Positions 1 through 6,391 of a stretch of DNA of 15,467 bases are shown piece after piece (the first letter of the stretch is position 1; each line of letters opens with the position of its first letter). The translations under genes and the position numbers were made by a program. The notes under the pieces are model-generated. The model was not told the origin of the DNA. It saw only the letters and a program-made list of their open reading frames with translations, and did no database searches. The stretch comes from Myxococcales bacterium UBA5297 (GTDB lineage Bacteria; Myxococcota; Myxococcia; Myxococcales; UBA5297): positions 639-16,105 of the forward strand of contig DHSB01000044.1 in NCBI GenBank assembly GCA_002408385.1, given 5' to 3'.

Positions 1-510
1 TACGTCGCCAGCGGGCTCACCTGCGTCTCGGAAGGCGGCGTCTGCGCCGGCGTGACCTGCAGCGGCCACGGCGCCTGCGTCGACGACGGCGAGGGCGCGG
101 TCTGCGAGTGCGACGAGGGATACGAAGCCAGCGGGCTCACCTGCGTTTCGGAAGGCGGCGTCTGCGCGGGCGTGACCTGCAGAGGCCACGGCGCCTGCGT
201 CGACGACGGCGAGGGCGCGGTCTGCGAGTGCGACGAGGGCTACGTCGCCAGCGGGCTCGCGTGTCTCTCCGAGTCCAACCTCTGCGCGGGTGTGACCTGC
301 AGCGGCCACGGCCAATGTTTCGACGACGGCGGGGAGGCCGTTTGCGAATGCGACGAGGGCTATGTCGCCGACGGTCTCGCGTGTCTGTCCGAGGCCGCCA
401 TCTGCGCTGGGGTGACCTGCAGCGGCCATGGCACCTGCGTCGTCGACGGCGCCGAGGCCTCGTGCGAGTGCGACGAGGGCTACTTCGCCGAGGGAACCGA
501 GTGCGTCGAG
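1..510 (+). repeat. 120-bp in-frame tandem repeats encoding EGF-like units
   Basis: The motif gtgacctgc recurs at 52, 172, 292 and 412, a strict 120-base period. The first two units are almost identical at the DNA level: 61-120 and 181-240 differ at only two of 60 positions. The third and fourth have diverged. The pattern indicates recent duplication at the upstream end and older copies downstream. The array continues out of the window on the left. Confidence 0.95.
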
Positions 511-546
511 GAATTCAGGAGGCGCGTGTGGTGGTGGTTGCGCTGA
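1..546 (+). CDS. EGF-like repeat protein, C-terminal part (5' end outside window)
   Basis: The frame is open from base 1 and ends at TGA 544-546, so only the C-terminal 181 residues are seen. They are four 40-residue EGF-like units preceded by the tail of a fifth. Each unit has six cysteines spaced C-x4-C-x5-C-x8-C-x-C-x10-C, with the recurrent core VTCSGHGxC and CECDEGY. EGF-like modules are disulfide-bonded and extracellular, so the protein is inferred to be exported; the signal peptide would lie upstream. After the last cysteine (502-504) the protein ends in the odd basic, tryptophan-rich tail EEFRRRVWWWLR. No membrane anchor or recognised sorting signal is visible in this frame. The +1 frame over the same bases reads SGGACGGGCAEA, so a frameshift near 510-520 is possible. 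Binding partner and function are unknown. Confidence 0.85.
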   Translation, partial: YVASGLTCVSEGGVCAGVTCSGHGACVDDGEGAVCECDEGYEASGLTCVSEGGVCAGVTCRGHGACVDDGEGAVCECDEGYVASGLACLSESNLCAGVTCSGHGQCFDDGGEAVCECDEGYVADGLACLSEAAICAGVTCSGHGTCVVDGAEASCECDEGYFAEGTECVEEFRRRVWWWLR

Positions 547-858
547 GGCGCTGAGGACAGTCGATATCCAAGCGATCGGTCGCAGGCTGGCAGGGCGCAT
601 GGAGATGCGCCGTCGAGGAATCGAGCAGAGGCGCGGGCCCTCCCTCCTGCCGGCACGAAGGTCGGGCCTCCGATCGCTATGCCGCCGCGATCCGAAGGCC
701 GGCCCTCGCGGAAGCGGTTCCGGCCCGACCGGTTCAGGGAGGACTCGGCGCCGGCTCGCAGGCTTCGGTTTCGGCCTTGTGCCCCGGCAGTGTTAACCTT
801 CTGAACTTCATGGAAGGCATGGGCTCACGCGCCCACTGGACCACCAAGGAGCCAAAGC
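547..858. other. Intergenic gap after the EGF-repeat gene
   Basis: 312 bases with no convincing gene. An open frame on + through 796 has no ribosome-binding site and arginine/glycine-rich content typical of non-coding GC-rich DNA. The gap holds the hairpin at 593-611 and, near 790-815, a less GC-rich stretch (gttaaccttctgaacttca) that may contain the promoter of the next gene. I could not assign -35 and -10 boxes there. Confidence 0.6.
593..611 (+). terminator. Hairpin after the EGF-repeat gene
   Basis: GGCGCAT (594-600) and ATGCGCC (605-611) form a 7-bp stem with loop GGAG, 47 bases after the stop. There is no T-tract, so intrinsic termination is uncertain. An almost identical hairpin occurs at 14096-14115. 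Confidence 0.5.
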
Positions 859-1617
859 ATGGCTGGCCCGCACAAGCCACCGTACGGCACCCGAGATCCC
901 CGCCTGGCGCGCACGCCGCTGCCGAAGTCGCGTCCCACACCGCCGCCTGCCGAGCCGGAGCTGGACGACGAGGAATCGGCGATGCCGGAGCGGACCATCG
1001 TCGCTGCCTTGGCCCCAGTCGAGTCCTTCCCGCCGAAGTCGAAGCCGGCGGCTTCGCCGTCGCAGGCCCAGCAACGCCCGCGGCCTACTCCTCCCCGCGC
1101 CGAGCCAGGGGGCGAGAGCCAGGCGGCCGAAGAGGCTTCCAGCGAGGCGGCCAAGCTGGTCCCGAGCGCAGGCGGGGCCGCTCCTTCGGCCGGCGAGTTG
1201 GAGAGGCTGCGCGACATCCTCTTCGGCCAGCAGACGCGGGAGGCCGAGCAGCGCCTTGCTGACGTCGAAAGCGGGCTCGAGGCTCTCCGTCAAGAGCTGA
1301 CGGACGCGATGGCCAAGGAGATCGAGGAGGCCGCCGCGAAGCTGCGCGGTGAGCTCTCCGCTCTCTCCGACGAGCTTGCCGATGCGCGCGGCGAGGCCGA
1401 GCAGCTTCGCCAGAAGCTCGAGAAGACCGAGGCCGAGCTCTCCAAGAAGCTCCAGGCCGCCGAGTCGGCGGCGCGGGAGCGGGACGACGAGCTGCAGCAG
1501 ACCCTGGCCGCGCTGGCCACGGAGATCGAGGAGAAGACGGTCTCGCGCCATGAGCTCGGGCACCTGCTGCAGGACCTCGGGCAGCGGGTTCGCGGCAAGG
1601 GCAAGTCCGGCTCCTAG
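859..1617 (+). CDS. Proline-rich / coiled-coil protein, unknown function
   Basis: 252 residues. The ATG is preceded by AAGGAG (846-851) at a 7-base spacing, which fixes the start. Residues 1-112 are proline/alanine/glutamate-rich, low complexity and probably disordered. A short conserved-looking segment LERLRDILFG (114-123) is followed by a long charged heptad-type region (about 124-226), predicted to be a coiled coil. The C-terminus is a short helix, VSRHELGHLLQDLGQRV (228-244), then a basic tail. There is no signal peptide or membrane segment, so it is probably cytoplasmic. Paired LRxLLFG-like and xLxxLLxxLGxRL-like segments flanking a coiled coil occur in other uncharacterised bacterial proteins, as far as I recall; no biochemical role can be given. 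It stands alone between hairpins. Confidence 0.85.
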   Translation: MAGPHKPPYGTRDPRLARTPLPKSRPTPPPAEPELDDEESAMPERTIVAALAPVESFPPKSKPAASPSQAQQRPRPTPPRAEPGGESQAAEEASSEAAKLVPSAGGAAPSAGELERLRDILFGQQTREAEQRLADVESGLEALRQELTDAMAKEIEEAAAKLRGELSALSDELADARGEAEQLRQKLEKTEAELSKKLQAAESAARERDDELQQTLAALATEIEEKTVSRHELGHLLQDLGQRVRGKGKSGS

Positions 1618-1653
1618 CTCGCTCGGCCGCACCGGACACCAAGCCCTCGTCGA

Positions 1654-1688
1654 GCTGGCGCTGCTGCGGGCTCGCGGGCAGCGCCAGC
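1654..1688 (+). terminator. Strong hairpin after the coiled-coil gene
   Basis: GCTGGCGCTGC (1654-1664) pairs perfectly with GCAGCGCCAGC (1678-1688), an 11-bp stem with a 13-base GC-rich loop, starting 37 bases after the stop at 1617. No T-run follows. Position and strength suggest a terminator or an mRNA 3'-end protecting structure. Confidence 0.6.
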
Positions 1689-1875
1689 ACCGGCACGCCC
1701 GCCATTCGCCTGCCCACTTCCCCGGCGGGGAATGGCATGATTCGCGGCCGGTTCGACCGTCGCTGACAGGCAGGCGTCGCCCTCCGACCGACCGGGGCGA
1801 ACCCGCGCTCGGTTGCAGCGCACTCAACGAGCCGCCCGACACACCAAGCCACCACTCAAGGACCGGAAGGTACCA

Positions 1876-3909
1876 ATGAAGATCTCCCGAACGTCGATCC
1901 TCGCCCTGCTCGCCGGTGCGCCGCTCGCGCTGCCTGCCTGCCAGCATGCGCCGCCACCCGCTCCGAAGGTCGTCGAGCCGGTCGCCGCGCCTGCACCGGA
2001 GAAGCCGAAGCCTACCTTCGACCGCATCGATCGCACCGCGTTCAACCGCGCCGCCGTCCGGCTCAACCTGCCGCTCTACTGGTCGGCCGACAGCAACTCC
2101 AACGGCACGGTCGAGCCCGAGGAGATCGTCGGCCTGCTCTTCTATCCGTCGCAAGGCTGGTGGGTGCAGGACGGCGTGTTCACCGTGGAGTTCGAGGCCG
2201 CCTACGAGCAGCTCGTGAAGTGGGCCGACGCGCCGCCGCTGCCCGAGGTGATGACCCCCGAGGAGCGCCAGCGCCGCACGCTGGTCATCGCCGACCTCGA
2301 CGAGGGGCGCGCCACGCTGATCCACAACGACCTGAGCGGGCTCTCGGAGGGCGAGAAGAGCTTCGTGGGCCACATGCTCGAGGCGGCGCTGCTCGTCGAC
2401 GAGCTCTACGCGGCGCAGAACGGCCTCGACGCCATCGGCTCGAAGCTCGCCGAGGACGCGTCGAGCCGGAGCCTGGTGCGGCGCAACTGGAGCGCGCAGT
2501 GCGTGGCGCCGAAGACCGAGAAGGATCCGGCCTGCTCGGCGCTGCTTCATCCGGAGAAGGTCCCGGTCGGCGTCTATCCGGCCGAGTTGCAGGGCGACGA
2601 CACCTTCTGTCAGACGCTCGGCAAGCACCCGGAGGCCAAGGCGCTTCTGAGCCCCTTCACCGTGGTGCGCCAGGAGGCCGAGAAGCTCGTCGCCGTCGGG
2701 CTGCCGCAGGCCTGGGGCGAGAAGATGCAGGCGGTCGCCGCCAAGCTGCGCGCGGCCGTCGAGGCGATGACCGATCCGTCCGAGGAGCCGCTGCGCGCCT
2801 ACCTGCGCGCGGCCGCGCAGAGCTTCACCGACAACAACTGGGAGCCGGCCGACGAGGCGTGGTCGAAGATGAACGCCCAGAACTCGAAGTGGTACGTGCG
2901 CGTCGGGCCGGACGAGGTCTACTGGGAGCCCTGCAGCCAGAAGGCCGGCATGCATCTCACCTTCGCGCGCATCAACCCCGACTCGCTGCGCTGGCAGGAG
3001 AAGCTGACGCCGGTGCGGCAGGAGATGGAGGCGTCGCTCGCCAAGCTGATCGGCAAGCCGTACAAGGCGCGCAAAGTCACCTTCCACCTACCCGACTTCA
3101 TCGACATCGTCTTCAACGCCGGCGACGACCGCGACCCGATGGGCGCGACCATCGGCCAGAGCCTGCCGAACTGGGGCCCGGTGGCCAACGAAGGCCGCGG
3201 GCGCACCGTGGCGATGAGCAACCTCTACGCCGACCCCGACAGCCTGACCAACCGGCGCATCCAGGCCTCGGCGCTGCTGTCGCAGGAGTCGATGGGCGCC
3301 TTCAGCGACTCGGCGCAGCCCGGCCTGCTCTCGACCATCCTCCACGAGGCCGCGCACAACCTCGGCCCCGCGCACGAGTACAAGGTGAAGGGCAAGACCG
3401 ACGACCAGGTCTTCGGCGGGCCGCTCGCCTCGACGATGGAGGAGCTCAAGGCGCAGACCGCGGCGCTCTGGTACGTCGACCTGCTCGTGAAGAAGGGGGT
3501 CATCACCGAGCAGGAGGCGCGCGAGACCTACGGCGACAGCATCTTCTGGGCGCTCGCGCACATCGCGCGTGGCATGTACGACGGCGCGGGGCGGCCCAAG
3601 CCCTACAGCCAGCTCGCAGCCATCCAGGTCGGCTTCCTGATGAACGAGGGCGCCATCACCTTCGACGCGGAGATGATGGCGGCCAACGGCGCCGACAAGG
3701 GCGCCTTCACGCTGCACTTCGACAAGATGCCCGCGGCGGTCGAGAAGCTGATGAAGGTCGCCGGGCAGCTCAAGGCCAAGGGCGACAAGAAGGGCGCCGA
3801 GAAGATCGTCAAGACCTACGTGGACGGCAAGCTGGTGCCGTTCCAGGAGATCACCGAGCGCGTGCTGCGGCTGCCCAAGGCCAGCTTCGTCTACTCGCTG
3901 GATCTCTAG
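1876..3909 (+). CDS. M49-like (dipeptidyl-peptidase III-like) zinc metallopeptidase lipoprotein with EF-hand loop
   Basis: 677 residues. The chosen ATG has GGAAGG (1865-1870) 5 bases upstream and opens a lipoprotein signal: a basic start, a hydrophobic core and the lipobox LPAC with C22 as acylation site. The frame stays open upstream to 1813, but that extension lacks a ribosome-binding site and would bury the signal. After a proline-rich linker comes a canonical EF-hand loop, D72-S-N-S-N-G-T-V-E-P-E-E83, likely to bind calcium. The catalytic region has HEAAH (490-494) and, downstream, MEELKAQ with E522-E523. The HExxH plus EExxA pair is the zinc-site signature of M49-type peptidases in its shorter bacterial form, as opposed to HExxGH. 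HNLGPAHEY after the first motif also fits. It probably cleaves short peptides at the envelope. Substrate, and whether it is active, cannot be read here. Confidence 0.8.
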   Translation: MKISRTSILALLAGAPLALPACQHAPPPAPKVVEPVAAPAPEKPKPTFDRIDRTAFNRAAVRLNLPLYWSADSNSNGTVEPEEIVGLLFYPSQGWWVQDGVFTVEFEAAYEQLVKWADAPPLPEVMTPEERQRRTLVIADLDEGRATLIHNDLSGLSEGEKSFVGHMLEAALLVDELYAAQNGLDAIGSKLAEDASSRSLVRRNWSAQCVAPKTEKDPACSALLHPEKVPVGVYPAELQGDDTFCQTLGKHPEAKALLSPFTVVRQEAEKLVAVGLPQAWGEKMQAVAAKLRAAVEAMTDPSEEPLRAYLRAAAQSFTDNNWEPADEAWSKMNAQNSKWYVRVGPDEVYWEPCSQKAGMHLTFARINPDSLRWQEKLTPVRQEMEASLAKLIGKPYKARKVTFHLPDFIDIVFNAGDDRDPMGATIGQSLPNWGPVANEGRGRTVAMSNLYADPDSLTNRRIQASALLSQESMGAFSDSAQPGLLSTILHEAAHNLGPAHEYKVKGKTDDQVFGGPLASTMEELKAQTAALWYVDLLVKKGVITEQEARETYGDSIFWALAHIARGMYDGAGRPKPYSQLAAIQVGFLMNEGAITFDAEMMAANGADKGAFTLHFDKMPAAVEKLMKVAGQLKAKGDKKGAEKIVKTYVDGKLVPFQEITERVLRLPKASFVYSLDL

Positions 3910-4048
3910 CGAGAATCGGCTTTCTATCGCGCATCCGCGCGAGGCGGGGACCGCCGCCGTCCCGGCGGCCTGCGGCGCACGAAAAAGAGGCGCTGAAGCG
4001 AGGCCGAGAAGGATTTCTCGACCGATCTTCACTCCAGACCGATGTCTC

Positions 4049-4089
4049 GAAAGCGCGGCCTCCGGGGACGACCCGGGGGCCGCGCTTTC
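4049..4089. terminator. Bidirectional terminator hairpin between convergent genes
   Basis: An 18-bp stem (4049-4066 with 4072-4089, one T-G wobble, loop GACGA) lies between the stop of the M49-like gene (3909) and the stop of the convergent HEPN gene (4119). The stem starts GAAAG and ends CTTTC, so a short T-tract is presented on either strand. A second small hairpin (GCCGCC/GGCGGC, 3953-3969) lies closer to the plus-strand gene. Confidence 0.8.
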
Positions 4090-4118
4090 TCGTCTGCGAT
4101 GGACGCGCGGAAACGCGC

Positions 4119-4559
4119 TTACGGCAGCAGCTCAGGATGGGCGGCGCGGATTTCGTCCTCGACGAGCTGTCGCACCCGCGTCGCAACGCTCGCCATCTCC
4201 TGCGCCTCCATGTCGCTGATCCTGCCGGCCGCCTGATAGCCGCCGATGTTGCGCTTCTTGCGGAAGGCGTCGAGCTGGCGCACGAGTGCCTGGGGCGCGT
4301 TGATGGTGAAAGTCAGCGACTGGAGAATCCGATAGTGGTGGGCATCGCGGGTCGCGCGATAGCCCGAAGCGGCGAGCGCAGCAGTAGCCGCCTGGAGCGC
4401 TGCGTTGTAGGCGATATTGAACTTCCAGTCCGCGCTCAGACCAGGCGTTCCGCAGTCGTGCAGATTCCGATCGCTGAGACCAAGGAGATCGGCGATCTCC
4501 TCGCGGCTCGCAACATGCTCACTCAGCCAGCCGTTCTTGAGCCAATCGCGCAAGCTCAC
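4119..4559 (-). CDS. HEPN-domain protein, putative toxin of an MNT/HEPN pair (SAV_6107-like)
   Basis: 146 residues. The start is GTG (4559-4557) with AGGAAG (4570-4565) five bases upstream. It overlaps the end of the nucleotidyltransferase gene by 41 bases, indicating translational coupling. The protein is all-helical in character, with the blocks WKFNIAYNAALQAATAAL (45-62), GYRATRDAHHYRILQSL (66-82) and FRKKRNIGGYQ (99-109), matching what I recall of the SAV_6107-type HEPN family. HEPN toxins are RNases that form dimers with an R-x4-6-H site. Here the RN pair (R103-N104) is followed by Y108 where histidine is usual, and a second candidate is R68-x5-H74. The upstream MNT enzyme is inferred to be its antitoxin, possibly acting by AMPylation as in the MntA/HepT type VII systems. 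Whether this copy is an active RNase is unknown. Confidence 0.8.
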   Translation of the reverse strand: MSLRDWLKNGWLSEHVASREEIADLLGLSDRNLHDCGTPGLSADWKFNIAYNAALQAATAALAASGYRATRDAHHYRILQSLTFTINAPQALVRQLDAFRKKRNIGGYQAAGRISDMEAQEMASVATRVRQLVEDEIRAAHPELLP

Positions 4560-5157
4560 GGTCGCTTCCTACCAAGAAGGTCTTTGGACCGGCAAGGACC
4601 CGCTCGATGAAGTGCTGACGGGTGCGTGCCTTCTCGCCAAACTCCGAGGCCGGATAGACCGTGGGGTTGATCTCTCGGGCCAGGCGCTCCTCAGCGACGC
4701 TCAAGGCGGCGACGCTTTCGGCAAACGAGGCTTCTCCGACGATGAGGACGTCTACGTCGCTGTCTCGCCGCTCGTCGCCTCGCGCCACCGAACCGTAGAT
4801 GAACGCGACGGCGACGCGGTCGCCAAGCGAGAAGAGAGCGTCCCGCAGCACGTCGGCGACGCCAGCCGTCTTGACCACCAGCCCGTGCAACTCGTGGAAG
4901 ATGGGAGAGTCGCGATTGGCTTCGTAGTAGACCTGCCGGCCGCTTACGGTGCGGCGCAGGATGCCTACCTCGGTGAGCTCGATGAGCTCGCGCTGCACGA
5001 CGCCCATCCCGCTTCCGGCGAACCGTGCGATGCGTCGCAAGTGAAACGACTCGCCGGGATGGCCATAGGTCAAGGCCAATACGGCCCGACGAGTCTTGCC
5101 GAAGAGCGTCGAGGCGAGATCGCGTGGTGTACCCATAGTGGGTGCAATTGTACTCAT
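4519..5157 (-). CDS. Winged-helix / MNT nucleotidyltransferase fusion, putative antitoxin and autorepressor
   Basis: 212 residues from the ATG at 5157. Residues about 16-80 form an ArsR-like winged helix (TRRAVLALTYGHPGESFHL, RELIELTEVGILRR, RQVYYEANRDSPIF). Residues about 112-200 form a minimal nucleotidyltransferase domain with YGSVARGDERRDSDVDV: G122-S123 for nucleotide binding and D134/D136 for metal. MNT enzymes of this kind can AMPylate their HEPN partner; the winged helix suggests it also represses its own operon. The start is unsettled: AGGAAGG is 15 bases before ATG 5157, rather far, while ATG 5136 (residue 8) has no ribosome-binding site but would give a short leader from a CATAAT -10-like box at 5161-5156. 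An in-frame TGA at 5181-5179 closes the frame upstream. It heads the two-gene operon with the HEPN gene. Confidence 0.85.
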   Translation of the reverse strand: MSTIAPTMGTPRDLASTLFGKTRRAVLALTYGHPGESFHLRRIARFAGSGMGVVQRELIELTEVGILRRTVSGRQVYYEANRDSPIFHELHGLVVKTAGVADVLRDALFSLGDRVAVAFIYGSVARGDERRDSDVDVLIVGEASFAESVAALSVAEERLAREINPTVYPASEFGEKARTRQHFIERVLAGPKTFLVGSDRELARLAQERLAE

Positions 5158-5167
5158 TATGGGTGCA
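5128..5167 (-). promoter_or_regulatory. Two phased palindromic operators at the 5' end of the MNT/HEPN operon
   Basis: Two 19-base imperfect palindromes, TGTACCCATAGTGGGTGCA (5128-5146) and TGTACTCATTATGGGTGCA (5149-5167), agree at 16 of 19 positions and start 21 bases apart, two turns of DNA. Half-sites read TGYACCCA/TGGGTGCA around a 3-base centre. The only plausible -10 box (CATAAT on the minus strand, 5161-5156) and both candidate start codons fall inside them. This is the layout expected for autorepression by a dimeric winged-helix protein, here probably the MNT fusion itself. Binding is inferred. Confidence 0.75.
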
Positions 5168-5370
5168 GTTCGCCTTCCTCAGGCCTCGCCGCAAGTGGAA
5201 CGTTTGCGGACTTGGAGCCGTGAGGCCAGCCCGTCCGCTGGCTAACGAGCAAGTCGAGCGCTTGATCGAGATGCCGTTCATGGCGCTCGAACTGACAAGT
5301 GTGGGGTCCGCAGGCGCAGCGCGCCGCTCACGGCGCGCCGCAGCGGTGCCTGAAGGTGCAAGAGACGAAA

Positions 5371-5607
5371 TGCATTGCGCCATTTTGTGGCGGAGGCCAG
5401 GCCCAACCGCATTGCATTGCGTCTTTTCGTGGCCCGGGTCAGGCAGGAGGTCGATCGGGAGCGCGAAGTTGAACAAATCGCTCACCTCGACCCGTTCCCG
5501 AAGGGCATTTTTGCCCGAGATCGTCCGCTCGAACGCAATCGATTGCGTTCGGGCCTGGCCTCGCGCCGGGCGGGAACGCTCTGCATTGCGTCTGCGCCTG
5601 GCCCTGG
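5371..5607. repeat. Cluster of short interspersed repeats, core TGCATTGCG
   Basis: The core TGCATTGCG occurs at 5371, 5413 and 5582, with the variant TCGATTGCG at 5539. The gaps are 42, 126 and 43 bases, close to multiples of 42. Read on the minus strand, each core is preceded by a GCC-rich block: the copies approximate GGCCAxGxxxAGACGCAATGCA. In addition 5393-5422 (plus) and 5533-5562 (minus) share GAGGCCAGGCCC followed by a related core, forming an inverted pair about 110 bases apart. The arrangement resembles REP/BIME-type intergenic repeats; no transposase for them is in the window. Confidence 0.65.
5530..5551. repeat. 22-base perfect palindrome
   Basis: CGAACGCAATC (5530-5540) is followed directly by its exact reverse complement (5541-5551), with no spacer. 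It lies inside the repeat cluster. A spacer-free palindrome is better suited to binding a dimeric protein than to forming an RNA hairpin. Confidence 0.8.
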
Positions 5608-5822
5608 CTGCCCGGAGCTCGATTCGACGAGTTCCTTCTGGAGGTGGCGGGCGGAACGCACCGGGTTCGGAAGCCGATACAACGGCCGAAACCTCGCCCG
5701 TCGAGCCAGCCGCCCGGCGGGCACCTTTCGCTCCGGCTCCAAGCCGTTCGAGCGAAGCGCAGCCGACCCTCTCCACCTTGATTGGAAGGCGCCCGAGCCT
5801 GGAGCGCCGGAAAGGATGAGGA

Positions 5823-6236
5823 ATGCGGCTCATGGCAATCCTGGCCGTCCTGGCTTGGGCTCCGGCGGCTTGGTCGCAGGCAGACGAGAGCCCGACGAGA
5901 GGGGCCGACGGTGGGCAGTCGGGCGCAAACGGCTGCCAGCCGGGAGCGCGGGTGTGCCAGCCGAGGACCGGGCAGGGGACCGGGGGCGCAGGCGAGCAGG
6001 GCGACGAGGAGAGGGCCGGCGAGCAGCCGGACAGCAGCGCCTCCGAGCGCGACGCGACGAGCCGGGAAGGCCCCGGCGGCGCCGGGGCGCGAGAGGACGC
6101 GGACCAGGCCCCCGACGGCCTCGGCACCGATCCGGATGACGGAGACTCGGCCGACGATGGGCTCGACGAGGGCACCGGCGGCTCGGGCGTCGAGAGGGAT
6201 GACGAGCGCGGCGCCGACGACGGCGAGCGCGAATAG
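5823..6236 (+). CDS. Small secreted acidic low-complexity protein, unknown
   Basis: 137 residues from ATG 5823, or 134 from ATG 5832. The purine-rich stretch AAAGGATGAGGA (5811-5822) can serve either start. The N-terminus MRLMAILAVLAWAPAAWS is a signal peptide with likely cleavage after AWS (before QADE). The mature part is almost entirely Gly, Asp, Glu, Ala, Arg and Ser, with only two cysteines close together (GCQPGARVCQP) and a strongly acidic tail rich in DD pairs. It is predicted to be disordered. Translation signal, signal peptide and an excellent terminator 25 bases after the stop support a real gene despite the biased composition. No family is recognised. A cation-binding or matrix role would be a guess. 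Confidence 0.65.
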   Translation: MRLMAILAVLAWAPAAWSQADESPTRGADGGQSGANGCQPGARVCQPRTGQGTGGAGEQGDEERAGEQPDSSASERDATSREGPGGAGAREDADQAPDGLGTDPDDGDSADDGLDEGTGGSGVERDDERGADDGERE

Positions 6237-6260
6237 CTCGACCTGATCGCGAGCCCCGCG

Positions 6261-6293
6261 GGCGCCTCCTCGAAACGAGGAGGCGCCTGCTTT
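6261..6293 (+). terminator. Intrinsic terminator after the acidic secreted protein gene
   Basis: GGCGCCTCCTCG (6261-6272), loop AAA, CGAGGAGGCGCC (6276-6287): a perfect 12-bp stem followed by TGCTTT. It is the best-formed intrinsic terminator in the window. Confidence 0.85.
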
Positions 6294-6391
6294 CCAGCCC
6301 GAAGACCCTTCTTGCCTTGTGTTCGAGCCTGCGGCCGGGTCAGTCTCTTCGCGCACTCGGCGGGCGGGCGCGACCGGCGTCGGAGACAGGC

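Larger units (their letters stand above)
5168..5822. other. Long non-coding gap with repeats
   Basis: 655 bases without a supportable gene. Open frames here lack ribosome-binding sites and have no recognisable protein features. The left part contains an 8-bp hairpin (GCGCGCCG/CGGCGCGC, 5319-5338, loop CTCA). The middle part carries the TGCATTGCG repeat cluster (5371-5607) and a 22-base palindrome. The right part (5608-5822) shows nothing beyond the ribosome-binding site of the next gene. Confidence 0.65.

Noticed and set aside
544..546. TGA at the end of the EGF-repeat gene as a second selenocysteine codon
   Set aside because: The sequence after it has no protein-like content and no Sec-type motif; it reads as an ordinary stop.
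1735..1750. TGGCAT followed by GC, possible sigma-54 promoter before the M49-like gene
   Set aside because: The -12 element is GCGG where TTGC is required at the correct spacing.
808..3087. Long open frame on the minus strand (759 codons), and similar long frames at 4691-7393 minus and 2160-4610 plus
   Set aside because: They lie opposite or across well-supported genes, have Arg/Leu/Gly-rich translations typical of GC-rich antisense frames, and lack ribosome-binding sites and recognisable domains.
5371..5607. The repeat cluster as a CRISPR array
   Set aside because: Core repeats are only about 9 bases, the flanks are imperfectly shared in both orientations, spacing is irregular (42 and 126), and no cas genes are present.
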